From positions 1-7,816 of the forward strand of contig DASPKS010000243.1 of the NCBI GenBank assembly GCA_035628035.1: DNA of 7,816 nucleotides, read 5' to 3'. The notes beneath the pieces were generated by a model, which was not told where the DNA came from, did no database searches, and saw only the letters and a list, made by a program, of their open reading frames with translations. This document shows positions 1-5,800 of the stretch, piece by piece. This DNA comes from DASPKS01 sp035628035. Its GTDB lineage: Bacteria > Bacteroidota > Rhodothermia > Rhodothermales > Rubricoccaceae. Each line of letters begins with the position of its first letter. Positions within the stretch are counted from its first letter, which is position 1. Position numbers and translations under genes: made by a program.

Positions 1-1
1 T

Positions 2-214
2 GCTGGCCGGAGCGAGGTCGGACCGATCCTCCACCGGGGCTGGATGCACCGGGCACGCCTCGCGCTCGGGGTGCACCCCCGGGGGGCAACAGCACTCGTG
101 CTCCGCTTCATCGGGCGCGCAGGCCGCTGCATGCGCGGCCCCGGCGCTCAGCACGAGGCTGAGCGCGACGAGGAGCGCTACGAAGCGGCGAGAGCGAAGA
201 TGGGAGAGCGCCAT
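2..214 (-). CDS. Secreted cysteine-rich small protein, C-terminus cut by window edge
   Basis: The first 71 codons are open on the minus strand from an ATG at 214 and continue past the left edge. The start gives a clear signal peptide: a basic n-region (H-L-R-S-R-R, residues 5-10), a hydrophobic core (residues 11-24, FVALLVALSLVLSA) and an A-H-A cleavage site at 27-29. The mature part is acidic and histidine-containing, with Cys at 32, a run of three Cys at 41-43 followed by Pro-Pro, and Cys at 54 in an ACPVHP context. Third positions are GC-rich as in the neighbouring genes. I do not recognise the family. The Cys/His content would suit metal binding or disulfides in the envelope, but that is inference. 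Cys32 follows three alanines, so a degenerate lipobox and lipoprotein anchoring is an alternative to plain secretion. No Shine-Dalgarno precedes the start. Confidence 0.6.
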   Translation of the reverse strand, partial: MALSHLRSRRFVALLVALSLVLSAGAAHAAACAPDEAEHECCCPPGVHPEREACPVHPAPVEDRSDLAPAS

Positions 215-505
215 TGCCGTGAAAGAACGGGCAGGCATCGGAGTTGTTCTGCGCGCGAATCCCGATGCCACTTGTCGGGTGATGCCCTACGCGTGGCCTT
301 CAACCGGCACCCTCGGCGCTTACTCTGCGGCTGGCGCAGCGCAAGGCGTGGCTCCGCCTCGCCAACTCGTGGGAGCTTGACCAGCGCCTACGTGCTTAGG
401 CGCACACATCCCTGAATCGTGCGCGCGGCGACCGAGTAGTGGCCTACAGACACCCTCCGACGACAAATCGACCGAGTTTGTTGGACCGATGTTGGACCAA
501 CACAA
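215..505. other. Gene-free stretch left of the tRNA-Val terminator
   Basis: About 290 bases (with the terminator, 342 bases before the tRNA gene) in which I find no convincing gene. It should hold the promoter of the minus-strand Cys-rich gene, but no good box is visible. Structures seen: an 8-bp perfect inverted repeat (ggcatcgg 234-241 and ccgatgcc 262-269) just upstream of the Cys-rich gene start; a 9-bp direct repeat cgaccgagt at 429-437 and 469-477; and a 9-bp direct repeat tgttggacc at 479-487 and 490-498, stepping by 11 bp. Base composition near 420-505 is less GC-rich than in the coding regions. Confidence 0.5.
234..269. repeat. 8-bp inverted repeat upstream of the Cys-rich gene
   Basis: The arms ggcatcgg (234-241) and ccgatgcc (262-269) are perfect and separated by 20 bases. 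The near arm lies 20 bases upstream of the ATG at 214, a position suited to an operator or a leader hairpin. A repeat of this size can arise by chance in 300 bases, so the regulatory role is speculative. Confidence 0.25.
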
Positions 506-547
506 CGCTAAAACGCCCCTCCATCTCCAAGGAGGAGCGTTTTAGCG
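506..547 (-). terminator. Intrinsic terminator of tRNA-Val
   Basis: Arms 506-522 and 531-547 (17 bases each) flank an 8-base loop (523-530). Sixteen of 17 pairs are Watson-Crick. The remaining position, 517/536, is C-A in a plus-strand RNA but a G-U wobble in a minus-strand RNA, so only the minus-strand transcript pairs fully. The hairpin begins 9 bases after the 3' end of tRNA-Val. Read on the minus strand it has an A-tract on the 5' side and UUUU on the 3' side of a GC-rich core (CGCUCCUCC with GGAGGGGCG), the usual layout of a Rho-independent terminator. Confidence 0.85.
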
Positions 548-556
548 TCTCCTATG

Positions 557-630
<74 letters not shown>

Positions 631-655
631 GCGCGGCGCGGGCCGCAGGACCGGA

Positions 656-685
656 AATATACCCCGCTGTTCAGGCCAGCAACAA
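656..685 (-). promoter_or_regulatory. Promoter of tRNA-Val
   Basis: On the minus strand TTGTTG (685-680) is followed after exactly 18 bases by TATATT (661-656), a good match to housekeeping -35/-10 boxes. The -10 region TATATTTC also fits the Bacteroidota -7 consensus TAnnTTTG at all but its last base. Initiation about 7 bases downstream would leave a leader of roughly 18-20 bases before the mature tRNA 5' end at 630. It is the most AT-rich spot in an otherwise very GC-rich intergenic region. Confidence 0.7.
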
Positions 686-979
686 GGCGCGGGGCGCCGC
701 GGGTGTGAACCTTCGTCATAACTGGGCCGGTTACGTTTCGGAGGAACGGTGGCCCCGAACGACCCAGCGCTCGCCCCGGTGGCAGGGGAGGTCCAGACGG
801 CGATGGGGCGCATTGGTGCCCCCGTACGTCGTTCGGAGTGCGACAAATCGCACGTGAGAAGGCGACGGGCGGGCTGACCCTCATCGCTCCGGCGTGGGCA
901 CCCCCGCTGGCATGCGCTTTGGGATGACGGCAGGGACCGCATCGCCCGCTAACCCCGCTACCGTCTGCCGCGTTGCCCG
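686..979. other. Gene-free stretch between tRNA-Val and the nitroreductase-like gene
   Basis: Together with the tRNA promoter this is 349 bases without a gene. The open frames in it lack the GC-biased third positions of the real genes, and one minus-strand frame is made partly of the tRNA itself. A short perfect hairpin (gtgcga 838-843, loop caaa, tcgcac 848-853) is the only clear structure. It should contain the promoter of the downstream plus-strand gene, but I find no convincing boxes. Confidence 0.5.
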
Positions 980-1486
980 ATGGACTCGCTGAGTGCCACC
1001 CCGGCCCCCCGCGTCATGGCGCGCTTTCCCGTCGAGCCGCCCCCGCACGCCGCGGCCCTCCGCCGTGCGGCCGAGGCGGCGCGCGACGTGCCCGGCGACT
1101 TCATCGAGGAGCCGTGGCGGTTCTACCCGATGAGCGCGGAGAAGGCGCAGGCGCTGGCCTGGCTCAACGCCCGGCGGATCGAAGAGGAGGCGGGGCCGGA
1201 GGCCGCCGCGGCGGCCTACGAGCAGTGGCGGAGCGTGCCCGGCTGGGTCATCGTTACCTGCCCGCGCACGGACGACCCCGCGCAGCAGGCGCACTATCGC
1301 GAGCGGTGTCTCACGGCCGTCCAGCGGTTCTCGCTTTCCCTCTGGAGCGAGGCCATCCGGACGAGCTGGATCGCCGACCTCGAAGGGGAGGAGGCGCGGT
1401 TCGCCGACCTCGCGGACTTCGACCCGGCGCGCGAGGAGCTCGTCGGGCTCCTCCTCTACGGCCACGCAGAGCGCTCGGGCGGCTAA
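980..1486 (+). CDS. Nitroreductase-like (FMN-dependent oxidoreductase family) protein
   Basis: 168 residues. The pattern is that of a small nitroreductase-fold protein. A helix with spaced alanines (residues 23-37) leads to EEPWRFYPMS (43-52), the counterpart of the family's qPWrFivv strand. A helix (53-80) leads to VPGWVIVTCP (86-95), the usual central strand, then a long helix LTAVQRFSLSLWSEAIRTSW (111-130) equivalent to the QNl.LaA.alGlgs.W segment, and a final strand ELVGLLLYGHA (153-163) matching the C-terminal vG.l.iG element. Known members bind FMN and reduce nitro or quinone-type substrates with NAD(P)H. The expected N-terminal Arg-Arg-Ser-x-Arg FMN-phosphate motif is not seen; only R11 and R15 lie nearby (RVMARF). 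At 168 aa it is shorter than most members (about 190-220), so activity is uncertain. The ATG at 980 is used because a stop lies in frame at 950; M13 is an alternative. It ends 5 bp from the convergent neighbour. Confidence 0.6.
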   Translation: MDSLSATPAPRVMARFPVEPPPHAAALRRAAEAARDVPGDFIEEPWRFYPMSAEKAQALAWLNARRIEEEAGPEAAAAAYEQWRSVPGWVIVTCPRTDDPAQQAHYRERCLTAVQRFSLSLWSEAIRTSWIADLEGEEARFADLADFDPAREELVGLLLYGHAERSGG

Positions 1487-1491
1487 CGTCT

Positions 1492-2154
1492 TTAGAACTG
1501 CACCGAGAGGTTCAGCGTCGGGAGGTCAGAGCCGGGCGGCGGGGGGCCGAGCGACACCTCTGTGAGGCCCAAGTTGTGGTGTCGTGCCGCGCGGATAGCG
1601 CCGATCCCGGCGAGGAGCCGGTTCGCCGCGAGGAGCGCGCCGTAGACCGGCCGCCGCCGCCGTAAGGCTTCAGCATCGTCTCGGAGCGCGCGGTACCGCT
1701 CGAAGTCGGCCGTGCTCGCCCAGCGCCACTGGTTCTCGGGCCGCCGGGCCTCTTCGAGCTGGTCCCACTGCCGCGCGCGGAGGAGCGCGTCGATGTACGC
1801 TTCCGACGACTCGAAGCGGGCGAGGTTCAAGAAGAAGGTGCGGTCCCGACCCTCTACCTCCGTACCCGCGCTGGCCGCCACAAGCGCGGTGTAGGTGTCC
1901 TCCGTCCGGCCCACGCGGGCGCCCGTATCGAAGAGGCCCACCCAGAGGGCCACGTCGGCGAGGCCATGCACGGTGCCGGCCGCGCCCCACTCGCCCCGGG
2001 CGTACCGATGGCCGAGGCCCGGAGCGAGGAGGCTCAGCCCGAAGGCGGCCCCGCCCGAGCGGCGGCCCGGTACCGGGGCCGGTGCTACCGGATCAACCGG
2101 CTGCGCGGCGGCCGGCAGCGCGAGGAGGACGAGGAGGCAGGCGAGGAGGCGCAT
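1492..2154 (-). CDS. Exported DUF5683-like envelope protein
   Basis: 220 residues from the ATG at 2154. That start gives a textbook signal peptide (MRLLACLLVLLALPAAAQ, cleavage after A-A-A/Q near residue 17). A Pro-rich linker (18-30) follows, then a hydrophobic SLLAPGLGHRYARGEW element (41-56) and a second hydrophobic stretch GLADVALWVGLF (64-75). The Ser-Leu-Leu-x-Pro-Gly-Leu-Gly-x-x-Tyr pattern is typical of DUF5683-type proteins common in Bacteroidota, whose role is unknown. The middle (100-165) is charged and Trp/Arg-rich, and a YGALLAANRLLAGIGAIRAA helix (171-190) precedes the end. The last residues, TLNLSVQF, alternate hydrophobic and polar positions and end in Phe, like an outer-membrane beta-barrel C-terminal signal. 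An ATG at 2196 would add 14 residues before the signal peptide and is less likely. The gene is divergent from nfi and convergent with the nitroreductase-like gene. Confidence 0.65.
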   Translation of the reverse strand: MRLLACLLVLLALPAAAQPVDPVAPAPVPGRRSGGAAFGLSLLAPGLGHRYARGEWGAAGTVHGLADVALWVGLFDTGARVGRTEDTYTALVAASAGTEVEGRDRTFFLNLARFESSEAYIDALLRARQWDQLEEARRPENQWRWASTADFERYRALRDDAEALRRRRPVYGALLAANRLLAGIGAIRAARHHNLGLTEVSLGPPPPGSDLPTLNLSVQF

Positions 2155-2158
2155 GGGC

Positions 2159-2166
2159 CGAAGATA
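2159..2166 (-). promoter_or_regulatory. Possible -7 box abutting the DUF5683-like gene
   Basis: On the minus strand TATCTTCG (2166-2159) matches the Bacteroidota -7 consensus TAnnTTTG at all defined bases but one. It lies only 4 bases from the ATG at 2154, so initiation here would give a leaderless or nearly leaderless mRNA. No good -33 TTG is seen at the proper distance, so this is tentative. Confidence 0.25.
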
Positions 2167-2191
2167 GAGGATCGGCGGGCCGGGAAGGTCG

Positions 2192-2220
2192 TTCATCCTC
2201 TCCCCTTTGCCCTTCCTGCC
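2192..2220 (+). promoter_or_regulatory. Pyrimidine-rich leader immediately before nfi
   Basis: The 29 bases before the GTG start contain only three purines (2195, 2209, 2218). This tract occupies the place where a ribosome-binding site would normally sit, and no Shine-Dalgarno is present. It could be an unstructured initiation region or simply compositional; its function is inferred only. Confidence 0.3.
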
Positions 2221-2898
2221 GTGCCCGTCACCCTCCACCACGCGCACCCCTGGGACCTTACGCCGAGCGAGGCCATCGCCGTGCAGAAGCAACTGGCGCC
2301 GCTCGTGCGGGAGGAGCGGCTCGACCTCGACAGCCTGACAACGGTCGGGGGCCTCGACGTGAGCGTGCGCGAGGACCGCGTCCGCGCCGCCGCCGTCGTG
2401 ATCCGGCTCGCGGACATGGAGACGGTGGACGAGGCCATCTGGGAGGCGCCGGTGGCATTCCCGTACGTCCCGGGGCTGCTCTCCTTCCGCGAGGTGCCCG
2501 CCCTCCTCCCCGCGCTCGAACAGCTCCGCGCCATGCCCGACGCGTGGATGCTCGACGCGCAGGGCCGGGCGCACCCGCGCCGGTTTGGGCTCGCCTGTCA
2601 TCTGGGGGTGCTCCTCGACTGCCCTGCGCTCGGCGTCGCCAAGACGCTCCTCGTCGGGCGCTACGCGAACCTCGAGGAGGAGAAGGGCTCAACGGTCGAC
2701 CTCGTGCATCGGGGCGAGGTCGTCGGGCGGGCCGTGCGGACGCGCGAGAAGGTGAACCCCGTATTCGTCTCCGTCGGCCACCGCATCACGCTCGACGACG
2801 CGGTGGCGCTCGCGCTGCGGCTCACGGGGAAGACGAAGCTGCCCGAGCCGACGCGCCGCGCGCACAACCTCAGCTACCGGGGACAGCCCGGCGCTTAG
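2221..2898 (+). CDS. nfi: Endonuclease V (deoxyinosine 3' endonuclease)
   Basis: 225 residues, the usual family length. EndoV nicks DNA (or RNA in some lineages) one base 3' of inosine, initiating repair of deaminated adenine. Family hallmarks appear in order: the AIAVQKQLAPLV helix (19-29), VGGLDVSV with metal-ligand D46 (42-49), FPYVPGLLSFRE with wedge Tyr82 and catalytic E91 (80-91), MLDAQGRAHPRRFGLACHLGV with catalytic D112 and the HPR motif (110-130), LGVAKTLLVG with K141 (137-146), PVFVSVGHRITLDDA (180-194), and KLPEPTRRAH with the conserved late His215 (206-215). The residue after D112 is Ala where many relatives have Gly, a mild deviation. GTG at 2221 is the only plausible start: no in-frame ATG or other start gives a sensible N-terminus upstream. 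It is preceded by a pyrimidine-rich tract rather than a Shine-Dalgarno and shares its reading frame with the next gene. Confidence 0.95.
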   Translation: MPVTLHHAHPWDLTPSEAIAVQKQLAPLVREERLDLDSLTTVGGLDVSVREDRVRAAAVVIRLADMETVDEAIWEAPVAFPYVPGLLSFREVPALLPALEQLRAMPDAWMLDAQGRAHPRRFGLACHLGVLLDCPALGVAKTLLVGRYANLEEEKGSTVDLVHRGEVVGRAVRTREKVNPVFVSVGHRITLDDAVALALRLTGKTKLPEPTRRAHNLSYRGQPGA

Positions 2899-2919
2899 CT
2901 TCCGCCGCCCTCGCTCTCC

Positions 2920-4200
2920 TTGCTCTTGCGCGCTTCCCCGCTCCGCGACGCGGCCATCCTCTTCGCGCTCTGGCTGATGGTGTTCACCTCCGCCAGCCAG
3001 ACCATCATCGTCACGCCGATCCTCCCCCTGATCGGCGCGGCGCTGCGTGCGCCCGAGAGCCACCTCGGGTGGCTCGTGACGGCCTACGCGTGGGCGCTGG
3101 CGGCGTCGGCGCTCGTGATGGGGCCGGTGTCCGACCGCGTCGGGCGGCGGCGGGTGCTCCTCCTCGGCGCGGGCACGCTCACGGTGGTGCTCGCGCTGCA
3201 CGGGCTGGCCCGCTCGTTCGAGGCGTTCCTCGCCGTGCGGCTCCTCGCGGGCGCGGGGGGCGGAATGCTCAGCGGCGCGGCCGTCTCGTTCGTAGGCGAC
3301 TACTTCCCGTACGAGAAGCGGGGGAAGGCGACGGGCTGGGTGATGAGCGGGATCGCCTTCGGGCTCGTCCTCGGCATCCCGCTCGGCCGCGTGCTCGCCG
3401 CCGCGTTCGACTTCCGCGTGCCGTTCCTCGCGTTCTCGGCGCTGATGGGCGTGGCCTTCACGCTCATCTTCTTCCTCGTCCCGCAGCCGGACGTGGAGCG
3501 CGAGGCAGAGGCGCTCTCGGTGGGCGGCGCGCTCCGCCGCTACGCGGGGCTGTTCGAGCGGGGACCCGTGCGCGTGGCGGTGGCGGTCTACTTCCTGATG
3601 TTCCTCAGCCTCGGGCTGTTCGTCACCTACCTCCCGCAGTGGCTCACCGAGCACTTCTCGCTGGAGGTGTCGCTCTTCGGCAAGCCGCTCCGCCCCTTCG
3701 GGCTGCCCGTCGACTTCATCGCGACGCTCTTCACCGTCGGCGGGCTGGCGAGCGTGGCGGCGGGGCCGACGGCCGGCGCGCTCTCCGACCGTGTCGGGCG
3801 GCGCCCGCTCATCCTCACCTCGTGCACGGGGCTGCTCCTCGTCACCGTCGCCGTGACCTACCTCGTGACGGAGCGGTGGGTGGCGTACGTGCTCTACGTG
3901 GCCGTGATGATGCTCTTCGCGATGCGGATGACCCCGCTCCAGGCGCTCCTGACGGCGCTCGTGCCGGCGCGGCTGCGGGGCACGCTGCTCTCGCTCGCCA
4001 TCGCCGTCGGGCAGGTGGGGACGGGGCTGGGCGCGAGCCTCGCGGGCCAGCTCTACGCGCACGCGGGCTACCGGACGACCACGTTCGCCTCGGCCGCCGC
4101 GCTCCTCGCGATGACGCTCCTCGTGTGGTGGGCCCTGCCCGAGCCGGACGGGCAAGCGCAGGAGGTCGCGCCGGTGCCGGCCCCCGCGAGCGTAGGCTGA
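2920..4200 (+). CDS. Major facilitator superfamily (MFS) transporter, probable drug or metabolite exporter
   Basis: 426 residues with 12 predicted membrane segments (roughly 10-32, 49-69, 77-95, 100-122, 136-157, 168-187, then 216-240, 262-286, 295-313, 319-338, 352-375, 388-406), split by a charged central loop (188-215). MFS motif A is explicit between segments 2 and 3 (GPVSDRVGRRRVLL, 68-81), and a second copy follows segment 8 (GALSDRVGRRPLIL, 286-299). GIAFGLVLGIPLG (144-156) in segment 5 resembles the antiporter-associated motif of DHA-type exporters. A proton-coupled inner-membrane exporter is the best guess; the substrate cannot be read from sequence. The start is TTG at 2920 (a second TTG at 2926 is equally possible), since the first in-frame ATG at 2977 would cut into segment 1. 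It lies 21 bp after nfi, so the two are probably co-transcribed, and ends 4 bp from convergent rho. Confidence 0.9.
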   Translation: MLLRASPLRDAAILFALWLMVFTSASQTIIVTPILPLIGAALRAPESHLGWLVTAYAWALAASALVMGPVSDRVGRRRVLLLGAGTLTVVLALHGLARSFEAFLAVRLLAGAGGGMLSGAAVSFVGDYFPYEKRGKATGWVMSGIAFGLVLGIPLGRVLAAAFDFRVPFLAFSALMGVAFTLIFFLVPQPDVEREAEALSVGGALRRYAGLFERGPVRVAVAVYFLMFLSLGLFVTYLPQWLTEHFSLEVSLFGKPLRPFGLPVDFIATLFTVGGLASVAAGPTAGALSDRVGRRPLILTSCTGLLLVTVAVTYLVTERWVAYVLYVAVMMLFAMRMTPLQALLTALVPARLRGTLLSLAIAVGQVGTGLGASLAGQLYAHAGYRTTTFASAAALLAMTLLVWWALPEPDGQAQEVAPVPAPASVG

Positions 4201-4204
4201 GACC

Positions 4205-5722
4205 CTACGAGTTCATCGCCTCCAGGAAGGCCTCGTTCGAGGGCGTGCCGCGCATCCGGTCCAGGAGGAACTGCATGGCCTCGACGGGGCCTAGCTCGGC
4301 GAGGAGCTGGCGGAGCACCCAGATGCGCGAGAGCCGATCGGGCGGGAGCAGCATCTCCTCCCGGCGCGTGCCCGTCTTGCGGAGGTCGATGGCCGGGTAG
4401 ATGCGGCGGTCGGCGAGCGTCCGCGAGAGCACCAGCTCCATGTTGCCGGTGCCCTTGAACTCCTCGAAGATCACGTCGTCCATCCGGCTGCCCGTGTCGG
4501 TGAGGGCCGTCGCGATGACGGTGAGGCTGCCGCCCTCTTCGACGGCGCGGGCCGAGCCGAACAGCTTCTTCGGGCCGCGCATGGCCGTCGCGTCGAGCCC
4601 GCCTGACATCGTCCGGCCCTGCCCCTGAATGACGGCGTTGTGCGCGCGGGCCAGCCGTGTGATGGAGTCGAGGAGGAGGACGACGTCCTGCCCCGCCTCG
4701 ACGAGCCGGCGCACCTTCTCCAGCACGAGGTCGGCCACGTGGACGTGCTCCTCCGGCGGCGCGTCGAACGTGGAGGCAATCACCTCGGCCTTGACGTTCC
4801 GCTCGAAGTCGGTCACCTCCTCCGGCCGCTCGTCGATGAGCAGCGCGATCTGCCACGTCTTCGGGTAGTTCTCCGCGATGGCGTTGGCGATCTTCTGGAG
4901 GAGGATGGTCTTGCCCGTCTTGGGCTGCGCCACGATGAGCCCGCGCTGCCCCTTCCCGATAGGGGAGAAGAGGTCGATGATCCGCGTGGCGTACTCGTCA
5001 GGCCGCGTCTCGAGGCGGATCTGCTCGTCGGGGTAGCCGGGCGTGAGGAAGTCGTACCCGACGCGCTCGCCCAGCTCCTCCGGCGTGCGCCCGTTGAGCG
5101 CGTTCACGCGGAGGAGCGCGAAGAACCGCTCGCCCTCTTTCGGGGGCCGCACCTGCCCGTCGACGGTGTCGCCGACGCGGAGGGAGAACCGCTTGATCTG
5201 GGAGGGGGAGACGTAGATGTCGTCGGCGGAGGGGAGGTAGTCGTACTCGGCCGAGCGGAGGAACCCGTACCCGTCGGGCATGATCTCGAGGACGCCCACC
5301 TTCCGGATCATCCCTTCGAGCGTGGCCTGCGCGGGGTCGTAGGCCTGCATGTACGTCGGCCAGTGCGCGCCGATGGGGCGGCGCGGCCGGTCGGCGGCGC
5401 GGCGGCTCGGCCGCGTCGGGGCCGTCTCCTCGGATCGTTCCATGGGCGAGTCGGGTGAGCTAGGCGAGGCGCCAGCAGGCGCGGCGCTACGGCGCCGGCC
5501 GGTTGCGCCGTAGCGAAGGAGAGCGCCTCCGAGGCGGGGCTCCGCCGTACCCCCGGCACTGTCGCCCCCTTCGGGGTCGTCGCTCGTGTGGGCGGCGTAG
5601 CGTTCGAGGATGCGGTAGATGAGGTCCTGGCGGGTGAGTCGGGAGTGCTCCTCAATGCCCAGCCGCTGCGCGAGCGCGTGCAGCTCGGCTTCATCTTTGG
5701 CGCGGAGCGCAGCGATGGTCAT
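4205..5722 (-). CDS. rho: Transcription termination factor Rho
   Basis: 505 residues, longer than the 419-aa E. coli protein. The hexameric RNA-dependent ATPase releases transcripts and RNA polymerase. Domains in order: an N-terminal helical domain (about 1-44, ending LTRQDLIYRILERYA); a low-complexity insert rich in Gly, Ala, Arg, Ser and Pro (about 45-120); the cold-shock-like primary RNA-binding domain (about 133-205) with RNP1 DGYGFLRS (150-157); and the RecA-like motor (about 235-500). The motor shows Walker A AQPKTGKT (265-272), catalytic E298 in LLIDERPEEVTDFERN, Walker B VVLLLD (347-352), Q-loop QGQGRTMSGG (366-375) and arginines R434/R440 around SRTLADRRIYPAID. All key residues are present, so the enzyme should be active. 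The insert matches the disordered Rho insert known in Bacteroidota and here carries a DNA palindrome. It lies downstream of folC on the same strand with a 158-bp leader region that suggests its own control. Confidence 0.97.
   Translation of the reverse strand: MTIAALRAKDEAELHALAQRLGIEEHSRLTRQDLIYRILERYAAHTSDDPEGGDSAGGTAEPRLGGALLRYGATGRRRSAAPAGASPSSPDSPMERSEETAPTRPSRRAADRPRRPIGAHWPTYMQAYDPAQATLEGMIRKVGVLEIMPDGYGFLRSAEYDYLPSADDIYVSPSQIKRFSLRVGDTVDGQVRPPKEGERFFALLRVNALNGRTPEELGERVGYDFLTPGYPDEQIRLETRPDEYATRIIDLFSPIGKGQRGLIVAQPKTGKTILLQKIANAIAENYPKTWQIALLIDERPEEVTDFERNVKAEVIASTFDAPPEEHVHVADLVLEKVRRLVEAGQDVVLLLDSITRLARAHNAVIQGQGRTMSGGLDATAMRGPKKLFGSARAVEEGGSLTVIATALTDTGSRMDDVIFEEFKGTGNMELVLSRTLADRRIYPAIDLRKTGTRREEMLLPPDRLSRIWVLRQLLAELGPVEAMQFLLDRMRGTPSNEAFLEAMNS
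5485..5515. repeat. Perfect 11-bp palindrome inside rho
   Basis: cgctacggcgc (5485-5495) and its exact complement gcgccgtagcg (5505-5515) flank a 9-base loop. The element is translated in frame as residues 70-79 (RYGATGRRRS) of the Rho low-complexity insert. Weaker palindromes continue to its right: cgcctc/gaggcg (5524-5536), ggcgg/ccgcc (5533-5546) and cccc/gggg (5566-5576). The cluster resembles an intergenic REP-type element more than ordinary coding sequence. Confidence 0.6.
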
Positions 5723-5733
5723 CGGCGCGGCCC

Positions 5734-5760
5734 GGAAGAGGAGCAGAAAGAGAAAGGCAG
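5734..5760 (-). promoter_or_regulatory. Pyrimidine tract in the rho leader, candidate rut-like site
   Basis: Read on the minus strand, these 27 bases contain no A and only two G, with many UC and CC steps (CTTTCTCTTTCTGCTCC at its centre). It ends 11 bases upstream of the rho ATG. Rho's primary site prefers C-rich, G-poor unstructured RNA, and E. coli rho is known to be autoregulated through its leader, so a feedback site is a reasonable inference. It may instead be the ordinary pyrimidine-rich leader seen before other genes here. Confidence 0.35.
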
Positions 5761-5800
5761 CTCGGCCGGAGGGGCGGGGGCCGAAAAGGGCGGCGAGGGA

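Noticed and set aside
44..415. 123-codon plus-strand open frame at the left edge
   Set aside because: The opposite strand gives a clean signal peptide and ordered protein from 214; the plus reading is Arg/Cys-rich and runs past that gene into intergenic DNA.
320..505. 61-codon minus-strand open frame left of the tRNA terminator
   Set aside because: Cys/Pro/Gly-rich without GC-biased third positions or any recognisable motif.
2689..4155. 488-codon open frame on the minus strand opposite the MFS gene
   Set aside because: Its product is a Glu/Arg/His-rich string with no domain logic, as expected for the antisense of a GC-rich hydrophobic gene. The plus strand encodes a full MFS protein with two motif A copies.
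2082..4400. 772-codon plus-strand open frame spanning nfi, MFS and the end of rho
   Set aside because: It is an Arg/Ala/Pro-rich off-frame reading crossing three recognised genes; long open frames are frequent at this GC content.
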